Positions 42,983-52,095 of a stretch of 64,000 nucleotides of DNA are shown piece after piece; the first letter of the stretch is position 1, and each line of letters starts with the position of its first letter. The position numbers and the translations under genes were made by a program. The notes under the pieces are model-generated. The model was not told the origin of the DNA. It worked only from the letters and a program-made list of their open reading frames with translations, and made no database searches. This stretch comes from Klebsiella quasivariicola (GTDB lineage: Bacteria; Pseudomonadota; Gammaproteobacteria; Enterobacterales; Enterobacteriaceae): contig NZ_CP022823.1 in assembly GCF_002269255.1 (NCBI RefSeq), positions 186,001 to 250,000 on the forward strand, given 5' to 3'.

Positions 42983-43541
42983 CCTGACCTCCAGGGTGAC
43001 AGAAGCAGCCGGTGACATGGTCGTTAACCAGTCCACAGGCCTGCATAAAGGAGTAACAGATTGTCGAGCCGACAAACTTAAAGCCGCGTTTTTTCAATGC
43101 CTTGGACAGCGCATCGGAGGCCGGCGTCGTGGTGGGGATTTCCGCCAGCGTCGCGGCGCGGGTTACCTGCGGCGCATTGTCGACGAAAGACCAGACAAAA
43201 TCAGTGAACGACTCGCCATTTTCTTCCATCGCCAGATACGCCCGGGCGTTGCCGATAATGGCCTGGATTTTTCCCCGATGGCGAATGATGCCGGCATTCT
43301 GCAGCAACTGCTCGACATCGTCTTCCCCCATTGCCGCCACGCGCACCGGGTCGAACTGATGAAAGGCCTGGCGATAGTTCTGCCGTTTCTTTAACACCGT
43401 GATCCACGACAAACCGGCCTGCTGGCCCTCCAGGCAGATCATTTCAAACAGCTGGCGGCCCTCTTTTTGCGCCACACCCCATTCGGTATCGTGATATTCG
43501 ATATATAACGGATCCTGACTCACCCATCCGCAACGCTGCAT
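42960..43541 (-). CDS. tag: 3-methyladenine DNA glycosylase I (Tag)
   Basis: This 193-residue constitutive base-excision enzyme removes 3-methyladenine. The HhH-superfamily zinc site is visible: Cys-4 and His-17 in MQRCGWVSQDPLYIEYHDTE and the C-terminal His/Cys in LVNDHVTGCFCHPG. The base-binding segment GFKFVGSTICYSFMQACG is conserved. The ATG at 43541 is used because translation from further upstream would add a non-family 54-residue extension. It is the first gene of a tag-yiaC pair. Confidence 0.95.
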   Translation of the reverse strand: MQRCGWVSQDPLYIEYHDTEWGVAQKEGRQLFEMICLEGQQAGLSWITVLKKRQNYRQAFHQFDPVRVAAMGEDDVEQLLQNAGIIRHRGKIQAIIGNARAYLAMEENGESFTDFVWSFVDNAPQVTRAATLAEIPTTTPASDALSKALKKRGFKFVGSTICYSFMQACGLVNDHVTGCFCHPGGQDDPQVGH

Positions 43542-43683
43542 AGCTATTTCTCCCTCTGCGCTAAAAAAGTGGACGCCCCGGCTTGACGGCTGAAAGATAA
43601 AGATAATAGTTAATACAGGGAAATCGTATCCCCAAAAAAACACAGCAATATTGCCGATTCGGCTCTTTTCTGGAGTCGCATTA

Positions 43684-44328
43684 ATGATAATAAAGAAATG
43701 CAATGGCCTCCGGGGGTTCTTGATCCCGGCGAGCGTATCCGTCTGGATGTCGTGTGTCTCTGGAGCGAATGCCTGGCAACAGGAATATATCGCTATCGAT
43801 ACAAAAAGTAATACGTCTGAACGCTATACCTGGGATAGCGATCACCAACCACGTTATGAAGATATTCTCGCCGAGCGGATGAAGTCCTCGGAACCGCCCG
43901 GCGGCCTGGCGCTAAACCAGGCCCTGGCACCGCCGGAGAGCAACCATGGTCTGAGCGTCGGCTGGAATTATCTGCTGGCGAATGGCATGACCTCCGGGCC
44001 AGTAGCCAGCCTGCGCAGCGACATCACCACCCCGACAGTGCGAAGCGCTGGCGAGACGGGGTATGTCAACACGCTCGGCTGGCGCATGGATTATCAGTCG
44101 CTGTGGGGTGTGCATCCCTGGGCGCAGGTGAGCTACAACCAGTCGCTCGCCAGCGATGCCTGGACGCCGTCCTCCCGCACCAGAGAGGGCGGCTGGGGTG
44201 ATGTGACCCTGGGCGCCGATATGCGCTTAGGCTCCCATGTCGCGGCGTGGGCGACGCTATCACAGGCGGACAATGTTCCATCGGGGGAAAATACGCTCTA
44301 TCTGATGGGGGTCAGCGCTAACTTTTGA
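43684..44328 (+). CDS. yhjY: YhjY, autotransporter-type beta-barrel protein
   Basis: This 214-residue outer membrane protein has a signal sequence (about 1-28, GLRGFLIPASVSVWMSCVSG) and a C-terminal barrel of alternating strands: GLSVGWNYLLANGMTSG, YVNTLGWRMDYQSLWGVHPW, and the terminal strand LYLMGVSANF ending in Phe as OMPs do. It lacks a passenger domain, as does E. coli YhjY, and was once called a putative lipase; no GDSL motif is visible. The ATG at 43684 has GGAG 8 nt ahead. The function is unknown. Confidence 0.82.
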   Translation: MIIKKCNGLRGFLIPASVSVWMSCVSGANAWQQEYIAIDTKSNTSERYTWDSDHQPRYEDILAERMKSSEPPGGLALNQALAPPESNHGLSVGWNYLLANGMTSGPVASLRSDITTPTVRSAGETGYVNTLGWRMDYQSLWGVHPWAQVSYNQSLASDAWTPSSRTREGGWGDVTLGADMRLGSHVAAWATLSQADNVPSGENTLYLMGVSANF

Positions 44329-44469
44329 CCCGAGATTGTTACGGGTTTGAAACGATGTGGTTATTGTTAAATCTCAGTAATGGCGCATTTCTGTGAGATA
44401 GCGCACACTAACTTTTTTCCTGAAATTCGCGGAATGAATGTCATGCAATGTCATTCGTTCCGTCATTAA

Positions 44470-44500
44470 TGCATTTCATTCCCTGCTGATGGCAGTTCAT
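44470..44500 (+). promoter_or_regulatory. YpdB binding boxes upstream of yhjX
   Basis: Two direct repeats, TGCATTTCAT (44470-44479) and GGCAGTTCAT (44491-44500), are separated by exactly 11 bp. This matches the published YpdB (LytTR-type) motif GGCATTTCAT-N11-GGCATTTCAT upstream of yhjX in E. coli. They lie 70-100 bp before the yhjX start in the 241-bp gap. Confidence 0.8.
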
Positions 44501-44569
44501 GCCTTTTTCCCCCACTGGATGAGGGGCCTTCGCTATTGTGGCAGCAGTTAATTTATCAGGACAACTGCT

Positions 44570-45775
44570 ATGAACGCTGCAAATCGTCAATCGACCCGCT
44601 GGCTTACGCTAATCGGCACCATCATCACCCAATTCGCTCTTGGTTCGGTTTATACCTGGAGCCTGTTTAACAGTTCGCTGTCTGACAAACTGGGCGAGCC
44701 GGTCAGCCAGGTGGCTTTCTCCTTTGGCCTGTTGAGTCTTGGGCTGGCGCTCTCTTCGTCGGTTGCCGGCAAGCTGCAGGAACGTTTTGGCGTGAAGCGC
44801 GTCACCATGGCCTCCGGGATCCTGCTCGGCCTGGGCTTCTTCCTGACCGCGCACTCCAGCAGCCTGATGATGCTGTGGCTGAGCGCGGGCGTGTTGGTGG
44901 GTCTGGCGGACGGCGCCGGTTATCTGCTCACCTTGTCGAACTGCGTGAAGTGGTTCCCGGAACGTAAAGGCCTGATCTCCGCCTTCTCCATCGGCTCCTA
45001 TGGTCTTGGCAGCCTGGGGTTCAAATTCATTGATTCCCACCTGCTGGCCACCGTTGGCCTGGAAAAAACCTTCGTCATCTGGGGCGCTATCGTGCTGGTG
45101 ATGATCGTCTTTGGCGCGACCCTGATGAAAGATGCCCCGAATCATCCGGCGACCACCGCGGCTAACGGTGTCGTGGAAAATGATTTCACGCTCGCCGAAT
45201 CGATGCGTAAACCGCAGTACTGGATGCTGGCGGTAATGTTCCTGACGGCCTGCATGAGCGGTCTGTATGTGATTGGCGTGGCGAAAGATATTGCCCAGGG
45301 GATGGTTCATCTGGATGTCGCGACGGCGGCCAACGCGGTAACGGTGATCTCAATTGCGAACCTCAGCGGCCGCCTGGTGTTAGGTATCCTCTCCGATAAA
45401 ATCTCCCGCATTCGCGTAATTACTATCGGTCAGGTGGTCTCGCTGGTGGGTATGGCCGCGCTGCTGTTCGCCCCGCTGAACGCGATGACCTTCTTTGCCG
45501 CTATCGCCTGTGTGGCCTTTAACTTCGGCGGCACCATCACCGTCTTCCCGTCGCTGGTGAGTGAGTTCTTTGGCCTGAACAATCTGGCGAAAAACTACGG
45601 CGTGATTTATCTGGGCTTCGGTATCGGCAGCATCTGCGGCTCCCTTATCGCTTCGCTGTTCGGCGGCTTCTACGTGACCTTCTGCGTGATTTTCGCCCTG
45701 CTGATTCTCTCGCTAGCGCTGTCCACCACCATCCGTCAGCCAAAAAGCAGTGTATATAGCGAGGCGCATGCCTGA
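44570..45775 (+). CDS. yhjX: YhjX, pyruvate-responsive MFS transporter
   Basis: This 401-residue major facilitator of the oxalate:formate antiporter type has 12 segments. TM1 begins TLIGTIITQFALGSVYTWSLF, followed by the TM2-3 loop LQERFGVKRVTM (about 68) and a second-half FGATLMKDAPNHPATT linker (about 183-198). In E. coli it is strongly induced by extracellular pyruvate through YpdA/YpdB; a pyruvate-related function is proposed but the substrate is not certain. YpdB boxes upstream indicate the same control. Confidence 0.93.
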   Translation: MNAANRQSTRWLTLIGTIITQFALGSVYTWSLFNSSLSDKLGEPVSQVAFSFGLLSLGLALSSSVAGKLQERFGVKRVTMASGILLGLGFFLTAHSSSLMMLWLSAGVLVGLADGAGYLLTLSNCVKWFPERKGLISAFSIGSYGLGSLGFKFIDSHLLATVGLEKTFVIWGAIVLVMIVFGATLMKDAPNHPATTAANGVVENDFTLAESMRKPQYWMLAVMFLTACMSGLYVIGVAKDIAQGMVHLDVATAANAVTVISIANLSGRLVLGILSDKISRIRVITIGQVVSLVGMAALLFAPLNAMTFFAAIACVAFNFGGTITVFPSLVSEFFGLNNLAKNYGVIYLGFGIGSICGSLIASLFGGFYVTFCVIFALLILSLALSTTIRQPKSSVYSEAHA

Positions 45776-45829
45776 AACTGATTGCGTGAATCGAGCACCC
45801 TGATTAACTCCCTAAGCAAATAGTGCCAA

Positions 45830-45862
45830 TCCAGCCAAATGTTTTGTAAATGTTTGGCTGGA
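45830..45862 (+). terminator. Palindromic terminator-like hairpin after yhjX
   Basis: TCCAGCCAAA and TTTGGCTGGA bracket an AT-rich loop, about 55 bp past yhjX. No long T-run follows. The remainder of the yhjX-eptB gap shows nothing assignable. Confidence 0.5.
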
Positions 45863-46018
45863 TCACATTCCCTCCTGATACTTTTCCCGTTCCCTGTGGT
45901 CTACTTATCGCGCTTTGTAGAGGTTTCTGATAACCAACCCTAACGCACCCTATTAGCCTACTGACTCGTGCCATAGCGTCAGGCGGTGTTTTATTCTTCT
46001 TTTTCCAGGTTTGCTTGC

Positions 46019-47692
46019 ATGAAATATATTAGAACGATGACGCAGCAGAAGCTTAGTTTTTGGCTGGCGCTGTACATCGGCTGGTTTATGAACGTCGCCG
46101 TTTTTTTTCGGCGTTTTGATGGTTATGCTCAAGAGTTCACTTTCTGGAAAGGGCTTTCCGGCGTTGTTGAACTGGTTGCCACGGTATTTGTCACCTTCTT
46201 CCTGTTACGTCTGTTGTCGCTGTTCGGCCGCCGCATCTGGCGCATTCTGGCGACGCTGATTGTCCTGTTTTCTGCCGCCGCCAGTTACTACATGACGTTC
46301 CTCAATGTGGTCATTGGCTACGGGATTATCGCCTCGGTGATGACCACCGATATCGACCTGTCGAAAGAGGTGATCGGCTGGCACCTGATCCTCTGGCTGG
46401 TAGTGGTGAGCGCGCCGCCGCTGCTGTTTATCTGGAGTAACCGCTGCCGCCATACGCTGTTGCGCCAGCTGCGTACCCCAGGTCAGCGGGTGAAAAACGT
46501 GCTGATCGTCGTGCTCGCCGGGCTGATCGTCTGGGGACCTATTCGCCTGCTCGAGCTGCGCCAGCATGACGTTGAGCGCCATTCGGAAGTCGATATGCCG
46601 AGCTACGGCGGGGTGATCGCCAACTCCTACCTGCCGTCAAACTGGCTGTCGGCGCTGGGGCTGTACGCCTGGGCGCAGGTGGATGAATCCTCCGATAATA
46701 AATCACTGATTAACCCAGCGAAGAAGTTTACCTATGTCGCCCCCGAAGGCCTGGATGATACCTATGTGGTGTTTATCATTGGCGAAACGACCCGCTGGGA
46801 TCATATGGGTATTCTTGGCTACAACCGCAACACCACGCCAGAGCTGGCGAAAGAGAAGAATCTCGTCGCTTTCCGCGGTTACTCGTGCGATACCGCCACT
46901 AAGCTGTCGTTACGCTGCATGTTTGTACGCCAGGGCGGAGCAGAGGATAACCCACAGCGGACGCTCAAAGAGCAGAACGTTTTTGCGGTGCTCCATCAGC
47001 TGGGCTTTAATGGCAACCTCTATGCCATGCAGAGCGAGATGTGGTTCTACAGCAACACGATGGCCAACAATATTGCCTATCGCGAGCAGATTGGCGCCGA
47101 GCCGCGCAACCGCGGCAAGAGCGTTGACGATATGCTGCTGGTGGAGGAGATGAAGCGCGGTATGGCCCAGGACAACACCTCCGGTAAGCACCTGATCATC
47201 CTTCACACCAAAGGCTCACACTTTAACTATACCCAACGCTACCCGCGCAGCTTTGCGCAGTGGAAGCCGGAATGCGTCGGTGTCGACAACAAGTGCTCAA
47301 AAGCGGAGCTGATTAACTCCTACGATAACAGCGTGACCTATGTCGACCACTTTATCGTCAGCGTCCTCGACCAGCTGCGGGACAAGAAAGCGATTGTGTT
47401 CTATGCCGCCGATCATGGGGAATCGATTAACGAGCGCGAACACCTGCACGGTACGCCGCGCAAGATGGCGCCGCCGGAGCAGTTCCGCGTGCCGATGATG
47501 GTGTGGATGTCGGATAAGTACCTGGAAAATCCCGATCACGCTGCCGCGTTTGCCCATCTGCAGCAGCAGGCGGCGATGAAGGTGCCGCGCCGTCACGTCG
47601 AGCTGTACGACACCATTATGGGCTGCCTCGGCTATACCTCGCCGGATGGCGGGATCAATGAGAACAACAACTGGTGTCGCTGGAAAAAGTAA
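46019..47692 (+). CDS. eptB: EptB, Kdo phosphoethanolamine transferase
   Basis: This 557-residue inner membrane enzyme adds phosphoethanolamine to the outer Kdo of LPS. Five N-terminal membrane segments (within about 1-180) precede a periplasmic alkaline-phosphatase-like domain. Catalytic features are FIIGETTRWDHMGI (metal Glu, about 255), the nucleophile Thr in CDTATKLSLRCMF (Thr-292/294), HTKGSHFNY (about 399) and YAADHGESINE (metal Asp/His, about 462). The start at 46019 matches the E. coli N-terminus; upstream in-frame codons are not conserved. In E. coli its mRNA is repressed by MgrR sRNA under PhoPQ control. Confidence 0.95.
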   Translation: MKYIRTMTQQKLSFWLALYIGWFMNVAVFFRRFDGYAQEFTFWKGLSGVVELVATVFVTFFLLRLLSLFGRRIWRILATLIVLFSAAASYYMTFLNVVIGYGIIASVMTTDIDLSKEVIGWHLILWLVVVSAPPLLFIWSNRCRHTLLRQLRTPGQRVKNVLIVVLAGLIVWGPIRLLELRQHDVERHSEVDMPSYGGVIANSYLPSNWLSALGLYAWAQVDESSDNKSLINPAKKFTYVAPEGLDDTYVVFIIGETTRWDHMGILGYNRNTTPELAKEKNLVAFRGYSCDTATKLSLRCMFVRQGGAEDNPQRTLKEQNVFAVLHQLGFNGNLYAMQSEMWFYSNTMANNIAYREQIGAEPRNRGKSVDDMLLVEEMKRGMAQDNTSGKHLIILHTKGSHFNYTQRYPRSFAQWKPECVGVDNKCSKAELINSYDNSVTYVDHFIVSVLDQLRDKKAIVFYAADHGESINEREHLHGTPRKMAPPEQFRVPMMVWMSDKYLENPDHAAAFAHLQQQAAMKVPRRHVELYDTIMGCLGYTSPDGGINENNNWCRWKK

Positions 47693-47753
47693 GGCCCGGG
47701 GTTTATTTTCAGATTCTCGGGTCTGTTCTCTCTTCCTGAGCCCAGGATAAGCT

Positions 47754-47790
47754 AATCCCTCGCCGGCCACCGCCCGCGAGGGATTTTTTT
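47754..47790 (+). terminator. Rho-independent terminator of eptB
   Basis: AATCCCTCG and CGAGGGATT form the stem around a GC-rich loop, followed by seven T residues. Confidence 0.85.
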
Positions 47791-47883
47791 CGCACAGTGG
47801 ATGTGTCTGACAAGTTGCCTCTTCTTTTGCTGCTCCTCCAGTCTTCTCGCCCCCTGTGCACATGCTTTTCATGGAGAGAAACG

Positions 47884-49278
47884 ATGAAAATAATCAAGGG
47901 ATTAGCCATGCTGTGCCTGCTGATGCTGGTTGGCTGTCAATCCGAGGAGGAGACCAGCCGGTTTCTGCTGGCCTGTAAATATGATGCGCCGGCGAGCATC
48001 GAGGCGATGCTGAATAACGGCCTGGATGTGGATGGCCAGGACAAAAGCGGCTTAAGCGGTTTGATGGTCGCCGCCGCGGAAAATCGTCGCGATGTGGTGG
48101 AATTGCTGCTTAAGCGTCAGGCGAAGCCAAATCTCCAGACGCGCCAGGGCGTTACGGCGCTGATGCTGGCGGCGGCGCGGGGTAGCGATACAGCGATTAT
48201 CCGCGATCTTCTCCAGGCGGGAGCGTCTGTGAATCAGACCACTGTCGACAAGAGCACGGCATTGATGTCCGCCATCTCCGACGGCGGCGACGTCAGAAGC
48301 GACTATCAGCATATTCTGGCAATGAAAAAGCCCGATGCGCCTGTCGAAGAGAAAAGCACGCTGGACAAAATAGTCGGCGCAACGGCGGAAAAATCGCTGG
48401 CGACGGGCAACCGCGCGCTGATGACTGAAGAGATGGCGTTACAACTGGCGCCCGGTGCGTTTAAGAAAAACGTCGACGAGATCGTGGCGCTGCTCCTCAA
48501 GCACGGGGCGGACGTGAAGGCCGTCAACGCTTCAGGGGAATCGGCTTTTTTCCTCGCAGTCGATCACGCGCGTTCGGCGGAAACGATCACGACGCTGGCC
48601 AACGCCGGGGCGGACACCAGCCTGGCGGATAAATCCGGCACCACACCGCTGATGCTGGCGGCCGCGGGAGATGATCCGAATCTGGTGCTGGCGCTGTCGG
48701 CCTCCGGGGTGGAGGTGGACAAACCGAACCGTGAAGGACTCACGGCGCTGCAGGTGGCGGCGGGGCAGGGGGCGCCCGCGGTAATTGCGGCGCTGGTGCA
48801 GCGTGGTGCAAAAGTGGACTTATTATCCGCCAACGACCTGAGCCCGCTGATGCTGGCAGTCAAAATGAATAACAAAACGAATGTCGAGGCGCTTCTCGAG
48901 GCTGGCGCTAACGTCAATCTCAGCAATAAAGAGGGCTACACGGCGATTGGCTACAGCCGGGCCGGCGAGGTTCGCCAGCTGTTGCTGGCGCAGCATGCCG
49001 AGCTGAAAGGGCAGGCTGCGCATATGGCGCAAAGCGAACTGCAGTTTTGCGCCAGTACGTTCGCCGATAAGCTGGCATACAGCGATATCGCCCGCGCGGT
49101 GAATAACGACACCCGCCCGGACATCATGCGCCACCAACTATCCTGCCCGGAGCTGGGCGAACTGACGATGCTGCTGGGGGATTTTAAATTTAAACCGGCA
49201 GGCTCCACCTATCTTGGTGAGCCGGTGACCTGTAAGGTATCCGAGCATCGCAAAGCGTTTGAGGTCAGCTGTCGCTGA
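47884..49278 (+). CDS. Ankyrin-repeat lipoprotein
   Basis: This 464-residue lipoprotein (MKIIKGLAMLCLLMLVGC, lipid Cys-18) carries at least eight ankyrin repeats in two blocks. Examples are GLSGLMVAAAENRRDVVELL (about 58), GVTALMLAAARGSDTAIIRD, GTTPLMLAAAGDDPNLVLAL (about 260), and LSPLMLAVKMNNKTNVEALL. An Ala/Lys-rich spacer with DKIVGATAEKS separates the blocks, and a C-terminal domain with four cysteines (CAST, CPEL, CKVS, SCR) may hold disulfides. ATG 47884 follows GGAGAG. It is not present at this site in E. coli K-12 as I recall it. A periplasmic or outer-membrane scaffolding, immunity or effector-binding role is possible; no function is claimed. Confidence 0.85.
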   Translation: MKIIKGLAMLCLLMLVGCQSEEETSRFLLACKYDAPASIEAMLNNGLDVDGQDKSGLSGLMVAAAENRRDVVELLLKRQAKPNLQTRQGVTALMLAAARGSDTAIIRDLLQAGASVNQTTVDKSTALMSAISDGGDVRSDYQHILAMKKPDAPVEEKSTLDKIVGATAEKSLATGNRALMTEEMALQLAPGAFKKNVDEIVALLLKHGADVKAVNASGESAFFLAVDHARSAETITTLANAGADTSLADKSGTTPLMLAAAGDDPNLVLALSASGVEVDKPNREGLTALQVAAGQGAPAVIAALVQRGAKVDLLSANDLSPLMLAVKMNNKTNVEALLEAGANVNLSNKEGYTAIGYSRAGEVRQLLLAQHAELKGQAAHMAQSELQFCASTFADKLAYSDIARAVNNDTRPDIMRHQLSCPELGELTMLLGDFKFKPAGSTYLGEPVTCKVSEHRKAFEVSCR

Positions 49279-49397
49279 AAACGATGACCTGCCGGCGATT
49301 CGCTGCTCATACTGCTGAGTTTCTCGCCGGTTGAGCGATTTTTTCAAAATAAGGCATTGACGGGTAGGCATCCCAGCAGTAAGATGCGCCCCGCATT

Positions 49398-49724
<327 letters not shown>

Positions 49725-49729
49725 TGCGT

Positions 49730-49762
49730 TCCGTAGGCCCGCGCAAGCGCAGCGCCGCCGGG
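49730..49762. repeat. REP-like palindrome
   Basis: CGTAGGCCCGCGCAAGCGCA followed by GCGCCGCCGGGC is a Klebsiella-style REP unit with the GCAAGCGC centre. It lies right behind the second proK tail repeat. Confidence 0.6.
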
Positions 49763-50353
49763 CATCATCAGTGCGCTACCGGCAAATATCCATCAGAATC
49801 ACAAAAATCGTCTTTACCTCGGTTTCCTGCCGTCTGTTCGCTATTTTGTGACATCTTCCATTGCATTTTTTTATCGATGAACAGATCTTTTTTCGCGAAG
49901 CTTATGGCTCAATACAGCATTTTCCGCTGTGCGTTTTAACGTTCACGCTATTAATCGCTCACATATTGGTCACATAGCAAGAATTTTTTCTCATTTGCTG
50001 GAATTGTTTACCACCAGATGTTGCGAATTATTGAGCTATTTATGCTGCTTATTTGCCAGTAGCATAAATTTCTCTGCTGAAAATAGCGCCATCAAGTTTT
50101 TTTAATCTTTGCCTGCGGTTTCTCACGCCGGATGTAAAACCCGGCTGGCTGTATTGACGTTTCTCCATTCTGTTGACAGATTGTAGGGCATGAGGGGCAT
50201 TTCATGGAGAATCCGTACTGCAACTCAGTCGTTTTAGCGAACGGAATCCCCATCTCTCTCAACGCCTTCGGGCACCACCGACCGGACCGGGTAAAAAATA
50301 AATAAAGGTCCGGCGGATATATGCAAACAACATCACAGTTTTGGAGCAGAATA
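49763..50353 (+). promoter_or_regulatory. dppA promoter and leader with GcvB target
   Basis: This 591-bp gene-free stretch begins AT-rich. TTGACG (50154-50159) with CAGATT (50177-50182) at 17-bp spacing is a weak promoter candidate that would give a leader of about 165 nt; TTGACA at 50173-50178 is an alternative -35. Near the gene, CAAACAACATCACAG (50323-50337) matches the C/A-rich GcvB target of E. coli dppA mRNA. No small ORF or tRNA was seen. Confidence 0.5.
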
Positions 50354-51961
50354 ATGAGTATTTCCTTGAAGAAATCAGGGATGCTGAAGCTTGGTCTGAG
50401 CCTGGTCGCCATGACCGTCGCCGCCAGCGTACAAGCGAAAACCCTGGTTTATTGTTCTGAAGGCTCGCCGGAAGGCTTTAACCCACAGCTCTTCACCTCA
50501 GGCACCACCTATGACGCCAGTTCCGTACCGATCTATAACCGCCTGGTCGAATTCAAAACCGGTACGACGGAAGTTATTCCAGGGCTTGCCGAGAAATGGG
50601 AAATTAGTCCGGATGGCAAAACCTACACTTTCCACCTGCGTCAGGGCGTGAAGTGGCAGGATAATAAAGAATTCAAACCAACCCGTGATCTGAACGCCGA
50701 TGATGTGGTGTTCTCCTTCGATCGCCAGAAAAATACCAATAACCCGTACCATAAAGTCTCTGGCGGCAGCTATGAGTACTTTGAAGGCATGGGGTTACCT
50801 GACCTGATTAGTGAAGTGAAGAAAGTGGACGATAATACCGTCCAGTTCGTCCTGACTCGCCCGGAAGCGCCGTTCCTCGCTGACCTGGCGATGGACTTCG
50901 CCTCCATTCTCTCTAAAGAGTATGCCGACAACATGCTGAAAGCCGGCACGCCGGAAAAAGTAGACCTTAACCCAATCGGTACCGGTCCATTCCAGCTGCT
51001 GCAGTACCAGAAAGATTCCCGCATTCTGTATAAAGCCTTCCCGGGCTACTGGGGCACCAAGCCGAAGATCGATCGTCTGGTCTTCTCCATCACCCCGGAT
51101 GCCTCCGTGCGCTACGCCAAGCTGCAGAAAAACGAGTGTCAGGTGATGCCGTATCCGAACCCGGCGGACATCGCGCGCATGAAGGAAGATAAGAGCATTA
51201 CCCTGATGGAACAGCCTGGTCTGAACGTCGGTTATCTTTCCTTTAACACCGAGAAGAAACCGCTGGACGACGTGAAAGTCCGTCAGGCGCTCACCTACGC
51301 GGTCAATAAAGAAGCGATCATCAAAGCCGTTTACCAGGGCGCAGGCCAGGCGGCGAAGAACCTGATCCCGCCGACCATGTGGGGCTATAACGATGACGTT
51401 AAAGACTACACCTACGACCCGGAGAAGGCGAAGCAGCTGCTGAAAGAAGCGGGCCTGGAAAAAGGCTTCACCATCGATCTGTGGGCGATGCCGGTACAGC
51501 GTCCGTACAACCCGAACGCCCGCCGTATGGCTGAAATGATCCAGTCTGACTGGGCCAAAATTGGCGTCCAGGCCAAGATCGTCACCTACGAATGGGGTGA
51601 GTATCTGAAGCGGGCGAAAGCGGGCGAGCACCAGACCGTAATGATGGGCTGGACCGGTGACAACGGGGATCCGGATAACTTCTTCGCGACCCTGTTCAGC
51701 TGCGCCGCGGCGAAAGACGGCTCCAACTACTCGCGCTGGTGCTATAAGCCGTTTGAAGATCTGATTCAGCCGGCCCGCGCCACCGACGACCACAACAAGC
51801 GTATTGAACTGTACAAACAGGCTCAGGTAGTGATGCATGACCAGGCTCCGGCGCTGATCATCGCCCACTCCACCGTTTACGAGCCAGTGCGTAAAGAAGT
51901 CAAAGGCTATGTGGTCGATCCGCTGGGCAAACACCACTTCGATAACGTCTCCATCGAATAA
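50354..51961 (+). CDS. dppA: DppA, periplasmic dipeptide-binding protein
   Basis: This 535-residue solute-binding protein (family 5) has a 28-residue signal peptide (MSISLKKSGMLKLGLSLVAM then TVAASVQA). The mature N-terminus is KTLVYCSEGSPEGFNPQLF. Family text includes YNRLVEFKTGTTEVIPGLAE (about 65), NTEKKPLDDVKVRQALTYAV (about 305) and the ligand-region GWTGDNGDPDNFFATLFSC (about 435). It delivers dipeptides, 5-aminolevulinate and heme to DppBC and takes part in dipeptide chemotaxis in E. coli. It heads dppABCDF; expression is expected to be repressed by GcvB sRNA. Confidence 0.97.
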   Translation: MSISLKKSGMLKLGLSLVAMTVAASVQAKTLVYCSEGSPEGFNPQLFTSGTTYDASSVPIYNRLVEFKTGTTEVIPGLAEKWEISPDGKTYTFHLRQGVKWQDNKEFKPTRDLNADDVVFSFDRQKNTNNPYHKVSGGSYEYFEGMGLPDLISEVKKVDDNTVQFVLTRPEAPFLADLAMDFASILSKEYADNMLKAGTPEKVDLNPIGTGPFQLLQYQKDSRILYKAFPGYWGTKPKIDRLVFSITPDASVRYAKLQKNECQVMPYPNPADIARMKEDKSITLMEQPGLNVGYLSFNTEKKPLDDVKVRQALTYAVNKEAIIKAVYQGAGQAAKNLIPPTMWGYNDDVKDYTYDPEKAKQLLKEAGLEKGFTIDLWAMPVQRPYNPNARRMAEMIQSDWAKIGVQAKIVTYEWGEYLKRAKAGEHQTVMMGWTGDNGDPDNFFATLFSCAAAKDGSNYSRWCYKPFEDLIQPARATDDHNKRIELYKQAQVVMHDQAPALIIAHSTVYEPVRKEVKGYVVDPLGKHHFDNVSIE

Positions 51962-51976
51962 TAAGCACGATGCCTG

Positions 51977-52076
51977 ACCCCCTCTCCCCGTATGGGAGAG
52001 GTGGGGGGCGTGTTCCCGCTATTCCGGGGAATGCTTTTGTGAGCAATACAGACGCCCTGTCGCCAGGCGGGGCGTC
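51977..52076 (+). other. Two strong hairpins between dppA and dppB
   Basis: CCCCCTCTCCC...GGGAGAGGTGGGGG (51978-52008) and GACGCCC...GGGCGTC (52051-52076) occupy most of the 134-bp spacer. They lack U-runs. They probably stabilise dppA mRNA and lower downstream expression, as expected for excess binding protein. Confidence 0.7.
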
Positions 52077-52095
52077 ACTAGAGAGAATCCGGGTT

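Noticed and set aside
43684..44328. YhjY as a truncated autotransporter lipase
   Set aside because: The length matches the E. coli protein, the signal peptide and terminal Phe strand are intact, and no esterase motif is missing relative to that family.
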